64,000 nucleotides of DNA, taken from assembly GCA_008012315.1 (NCBI GenBank), contig SSEL01000015.1, forward strand, positions 28,558 through 92,557, in the 5' to 3' direction. Source of the stretch: Rhodospirillaceae bacterium. GTDB lineage: Bacteria; Pseudomonadota; Alphaproteobacteria; Dongiales; Dongiaceae. Below the pieces are notes generated by a model. It was not told the origin of the DNA. It ran no database searches and saw only the letters and a program-made list of their open reading frames with translations. Shown one piece after another: positions 60,750-64,000 of this stretch (positions are counted from its first letter, which is position 1; each line of letters opens with the position of its first letter). The position numbers and the translations under genes were made by a program.

Positions 60750-62489
60750 ATGGCTGAGGAGAACGACTTCCAGCCCCGGCCAGGCCGCATCCGCTCTTCA
60801 CGCAGTCAGCGGGCCAAGCCTTTCATCGCCCAGGCGCTCGCCGCCGCTCAGCGCGCCGGCGGCGGCATCTCGCGGCAGGGCCTATTCAGAAGTGCCAGCC
60901 GCTCGACGTTCGGGCGCGGCCGTGTCGCCGCCGTCCGGGCGAACCATCTGCTCACCGGCCGCTCGCGCCTGGTGACGGTCAAGGCGCGCGTCGTCCGCCA
61001 CACCGCGCGCTCCGCGCCGCTCGGCGCTCATCTCGGCTACCTCCGGCGCGAGGGCGTCACCCGGGACGGGGAGAAGGCGCGGCTGTTCGGCCCCGAAACC
61101 GAGGACGCCGATCCCCAGGCCTTCGCCGAGCGGTGCGAGAAGGATCGCCATCACTTCCGCTTCATCGTCTCGCCCGAGGACGCGCCGGAGATGGCCGACC
61201 TCAAGGGTTATGCCCGCGAGTTGGTCGGCCAAATGGAGAAGGACCTCGGTACCAGGCTCGATTGGGTCGCCGTCGATCACTGGAACACGCAGCACCCGCA
61301 CGTCCACGTCATCGTGCGCGGCGTCGCCGACGACGGCCAGGACCTCGTCATCTCGCGCGACTACATCAAGGAAGGCATGCGCGCCCGCGCCCAGGACCTG
61401 GTGACGCAGGAGCTGGGGCTGCGCAGCGATTTCGACATCCGCCGCGCGCTCGAGCGCCAGATCGACGCCGAGCGCTGGACCCAGCTCGACCGGCAGCTCG
61501 TCCGCGACGCCGATCGGCACGGCGTCATCGACCTCGCGCCGGATGCGGGACGCCAGCCCGATCCGTTCGAAGCGCTCAAGGTCGGACGATTGCGGCGCCT
61601 GGAGGGTCTTGGTCTCGCGCACCAGCTCGGGCCGGGCCAATGGACGATGGACGCCGCCGCCGAGACGACCTTGCGCGAGCTCGGCGAGCGCGGCGACATC
61701 ATCAAGCGGATCCACCGCAGCCTGACCGAGCGCGGCATCGAGCGGGCCGCGGCGAGTTATGTGCTCGCTGGCGAGAGCCTGGATGTCCCGATCATCGGCC
61801 GCCTGGTCGATCGCGGTCTCGACGATGAGCTGAAGGGTACGGCCTACGCTGTCGTCGATGGCGTCGACGGGCGGACCCACCACATCAAGCTTCCCGATCT
61901 CGACGCCTCCGGCGACAGCGCGCCGGGCTCGATCGTCGAGCTGCGCAAGTTCGACGACGCGCAAGGCCGACGTCGCGTCGCCATTGCTGTGCGTTCCGAC
62001 CTCGCCATCGAAGACCAGGTGGCGGCGAGCGGCGCAACCTGGCTCGATCGCCAAGCCGTCGCGCGCGATCCGGTGGCGCTCGGCCAAGCCGGCTTCGGCG
62101 CCGAGGTCCGCGAGGCGATGGATCGCCGGGCGGACCAGCTCATCGAGCAGGGCCTTGCCGACAGACAGGCGCGGGGGATCGTGTTCGCCTCCGGCCTGAT
62201 CGGAACGCTTCGACGGCGGGAGGTGGAGGCGTTGGGCGAGCGGCTCGCCGCCGAAACGGGCCAGCCGTTCAATGGCGCGGCGACCGGCGAGTATGTCGCC
62301 GGGACCTATCGGCAGCGCTTCGCGCTCGCCTCCGGCCGCTTCGCCATGATCGATGACGGCCTCGGCTTCCAGCTCGTGCCCTGGACGCCCTCCCTCGAAA
62401 AGCAGCTCGGCCGCCACGTCTCCGGCGTCACCCGCGCGGATGGCGGGATCGACTGGGGCTTCGGCCGCAACCGGGGGCTCGGGCTGTGA
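60750..62489 (+). CDS. VirD2-type relaxase (DUF3363 family), RlxS-like
   Basis: 579 aa from the ATG at 60750. The first 75 residues are basic and Arg/Ala-rich. The relaxase core has Tyr candidates near residues 90-110 (RSAPLGAHLGYLRREGVTRDG) and the metal-binding His cluster WVAVDHWNTQHPHVHVIVRG (about residues 172-191). DUF3363 follows (LGLRSDFDIRRALERQID; HGVIDLAPDAG; GSIVELRKFDD). It nicks oriT and pilots the strand into the recipient. The related ICEMlSym relaxase is RlxS. An antisense frame across it is a shadow. Confidence 0.9.
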   Translation: MAEENDFQPRPGRIRSSRSQRAKPFIAQALAAAQRAGGGISRQGLFRSASRSTFGRGRVAAVRANHLLTGRSRLVTVKARVVRHTARSAPLGAHLGYLRREGVTRDGEKARLFGPETEDADPQAFAERCEKDRHHFRFIVSPEDAPEMADLKGYARELVGQMEKDLGTRLDWVAVDHWNTQHPHVHVIVRGVADDGQDLVISRDYIKEGMRARAQDLVTQELGLRSDFDIRRALERQIDAERWTQLDRQLVRDADRHGVIDLAPDAGRQPDPFEALKVGRLRRLEGLGLAHQLGPGQWTMDAAAETTLRELGERGDIIKRIHRSLTERGIERAAASYVLAGESLDVPIIGRLVDRGLDDELKGTAYAVVDGVDGRTHHIKLPDLDASGDSAPGSIVELRKFDDAQGRRRVAIAVRSDLAIEDQVAASGATWLDRQAVARDPVALGQAGFGAEVREAMDRRADQLIEQGLADRQARGIVFASGLIGTLRRREVEALGERLAAETGQPFNGAATGEYVAGTYRQRFALASGRFAMIDDGLGFQLVPWTPSLEKQLGRHVSGVTRADGGIDWGFGRNRGLGL

Positions 62490-62530
62490 ACGAACCTTCC
62501 AATCATCGACCTCAGGAAAGGACGTCTTCT

Positions 62531-64000
62531 ATGTCCGCGACCAAGATTCTCTGGGGCCAGGTCATCACCGTCTTCACAATCGTCCTGCTCGCGATCTGGA
62601 GCGCGACGGAGTGGACGGCCTGGCGCCTCGGCTTCCAGCCCCAGCTCGGCCACCCGTGGTTCGAGTTTCTGCATTTCCCGTTCTACCTTCCGCCGGCCTT
62701 CTTCTGGTGGTGGTTCGCCTACGACGCCTACGCGCCCAACATCTTCATTCAGGGCGCCTATATCGCCGCCTCGGGCGGCCTCATCGCCGCGGCCGTCGCC
62801 ATCGGCATGTCGGTCTGGCGTGCCCGTGAGGCGAAGAATGCCGAGACCTACGGCTCGGCGCGCTGGGCGCAGCCGAAGGAGATCGAACGCGCCGGACTGC
62901 TGGGGCCCGATGGCGTGGTGCTGGGGCGCTACCAGCGCAGCTATTTGCGTCACGATGGGCCGGAGCATGTGTTGTGCTTTGCGCCGACGCGATCGGGCAA
63001 GGGCGTGGGTCTGGTGATCCCGTCGCTCTTGACTTGGCCTGGCTCGGCGATCGTCCACGACATCAAAGGCGAGAACTGGCAGCTCACCGCCGGCTTCCGC
63101 GCCCAGCATGGCCGCGTGCTCCTGTTCGATCCGACCAACGCCAAGTCGTCAGCCTACAATCCGTTGCTCGAGGTCCGCCGCGGCGAATGGGAGGTGCGCG
63201 ACGTCCAGAACATCGCCGACATCCTGGTCGACCCGGAAGGTAGTCTGGAGAAGCGGAACCATTGGGAGAAGACCAGTCACGCGCTTCTGGTCGGCGCCAT
63301 CCTGCACGTCCTCTATGCGGAGGCTGACAAGACCCTCGCCGGCGTCGCGTCATTTCTCTCCGATCCCAAGCGGCCGATCGAATCCACGCTCGCGGCGATG
63401 ATGCGCACGCCCCATCTCGGCGAGGCCGGCGTCCATCCCGTCGTCGCCTCCGCCGCGCGCGAGTTGTTGAACAAGTCGGGGAACGAGCGGTCCGGCGTGT
63501 TGAGCACGGCCATGTCGTTCCTCGGCCTTTATCGCGATCCGGTGGTCGCCGAGGTGACGCGGCGTTGCGACTGGCGGATCGGCGACATCGTCGCGGGCGA
63601 GCGGCCGACGACGCTCTACCTGGTGGTCCCACCCTCGGACATCAACCGCACCAAGCCGCTCATCCGCCTGATCCTCAACCAGATCGGAAGGCGGCTCACG
63701 GAGGACCTGCAGGCTGAGGCCGGACGGCGGCGGCTGCTCCTGATGCTCGACGAGTTCCCAGCGCTCGGCCGGCTCGATTTCTTCGAGAGCGCGCTGGCGT
63801 TCATGGCCGGCTACGGCATCAAGAGCTTCCTGATCGCCCAGTCGCTGAACCAGATCGAGAAGGCCTACGGGCCGAACAACTCGATCCTCGACAACTGCCA
63901 TGTGCGGGTCAGCTTCGCCACCAACGACGAGCGCACCGCCAAGCGTATCTCCGAAACACTCGGCACCGCGACTGAGCTACGTGCACAGCGCAACTACGCG
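62531..64000 (+). CDS. traG: TraG/VirD4-type coupling protein (3' end outside window)
   Basis: 490 codons from the ATG at 62531 (AGGAAAGG about 15 nt upstream) to the window end without a stop. Two N-terminal membrane segments (VITVFTIVLLAIWSATEW; FYLPPAFFWWWFAYDAY / IAASGGLIAAAVAIGMSVW), Walker A FAPTRSGKGVGLVIPSLL (about residue 152), IVHDIKGENW, and Walker B LLLMLDEFPALGRLDFFE (about 412). It links the relaxase-DNA complex to the type IV secretion channel. The Trb/VirB genes should follow outside the window. Confidence 0.93.
   Translation, partial: MSATKILWGQVITVFTIVLLAIWSATEWTAWRLGFQPQLGHPWFEFLHFPFYLPPAFFWWWFAYDAYAPNIFIQGAYIAASGGLIAAAVAIGMSVWRAREAKNAETYGSARWAQPKEIERAGLLGPDGVVLGRYQRSYLRHDGPEHVLCFAPTRSGKGVGLVIPSLLTWPGSAIVHDIKGENWQLTAGFRAQHGRVLLFDPTNAKSSAYNPLLEVRRGEWEVRDVQNIADILVDPEGSLEKRNHWEKTSHALLVGAILHVLYAEADKTLAGVASFLSDPKRPIESTLAAMMRTPHLGEAGVHPVVASAARELLNKSGNERSGVLSTAMSFLGLYRDPVVAEVTRRCDWRIGDIVAGERPTTLYLVVPPSDINRTKPLIRLILNQIGRRLTEDLQAEAGRRRLLLMLDEFPALGRLDFFESALAFMAGYGIKSFLIAQSLNQIEKAYGPNNSILDNCHVRVSFATNDERTAKRISETLGTATELRAQRNYA

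Noticed and set aside
60882..62417. 511-codon minus-strand open frame
   Set aside because: Antisense shadow of the relaxase gene; no recognisable domain.

Overview
The window is high-GC alphaproteobacterial DNA, probably from a soil or plant-associated Rhodospirillales or Hyphomicrobiales lineage. That assignment is an inference from gene content (GntR-controlled purine and histidine catabolism, and a Mesorhizobium-type integrative conjugative element, ICE). It divides into host chromosome (1 to about 17.97 kb) and the integrase-bearing end of a large ICE (about 18.0 kb to beyond 64 kb).

Chromosome. Positions 1-3441 (minus) hold a taurine/sulfonate-type ABC transporter: permease (cut by the window edge), ATPase, second permease and periplasmic binding protein. 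A divergent GntR/FCD regulator lies next to it, with palindromic AACCAAT/ATTGGTT operators in the gap. A HutC-type repressor (4453-5205), a HutC-like operator and histidine ammonia-lyase HutH (5482-7029) follow. Positions 7080-15428 (minus) form a seven-gene purine operon: GntR/FCD regulator, adenosine-deaminase-like protein, adenine deaminase, BMP-family nucleoside-binding protein, double ATPase and two permeases. A THUMP RNA methyltransferase, a DUF488 protein and a DUF2945 protein complete the chromosomal part.

Element boundary. The 3' 45 nt of a tRNA-Arg(CCG), without its 5' half, lie at 17975-18019. A tyrosine integrase starts 180 bp inside. This is the expected att junction; the reconstituted tRNA should be at the far end, outside the window.

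Cargo (18.2-40.2 kb). A tightly packed minus-strand operon encodes a 1730-aa DEAD/DUF1998 helicase, a SNF2 helicase, a 1610-aa Eco57I/PglX-type adenine methylase, an SMC/Rad50-like ATPase with a zinc-hook CxxC, and an HNH nuclease. A TacA/TacT-type toxin-antitoxin pair sits directly upstream on the same strand. It looks like an anti-phage system related to DISARM and to helicase-methylase-ATPase systems. A divergent operon encodes an HTH-ParA ATPase, a small protein, a HEPN-type RNase candidate and an orphan protein.

ICE core (40.3-64 kb). It holds DUF932, ParB, small proteins, a 1440-aa methylase-helicase of the strawberry-notch/DarB type, a Toprim protein, DUF2493 and DUF736, then the transfer-control region. 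That region resembles ICEMlSym(R7A): a QseC-like regulator divergent from a QseM-like DUF2285 protein, and an FseA-like gene split by a +1 frameshift. An excisionase-like HTH protein, RepA, ParA, an RHH protein, DUF2840, the TraF peptidase, DUF736, a lytic transglycosylase, a relaxase and TraG (cut by the window end) follow.

The most notable non-coding signals are an origin-like array inside the repA coding sequence (DnaA box, three iterons, AT-rich 12-mers), an oriT candidate before the relaxase, and two families of repeated structured leaders with apparent covariation.
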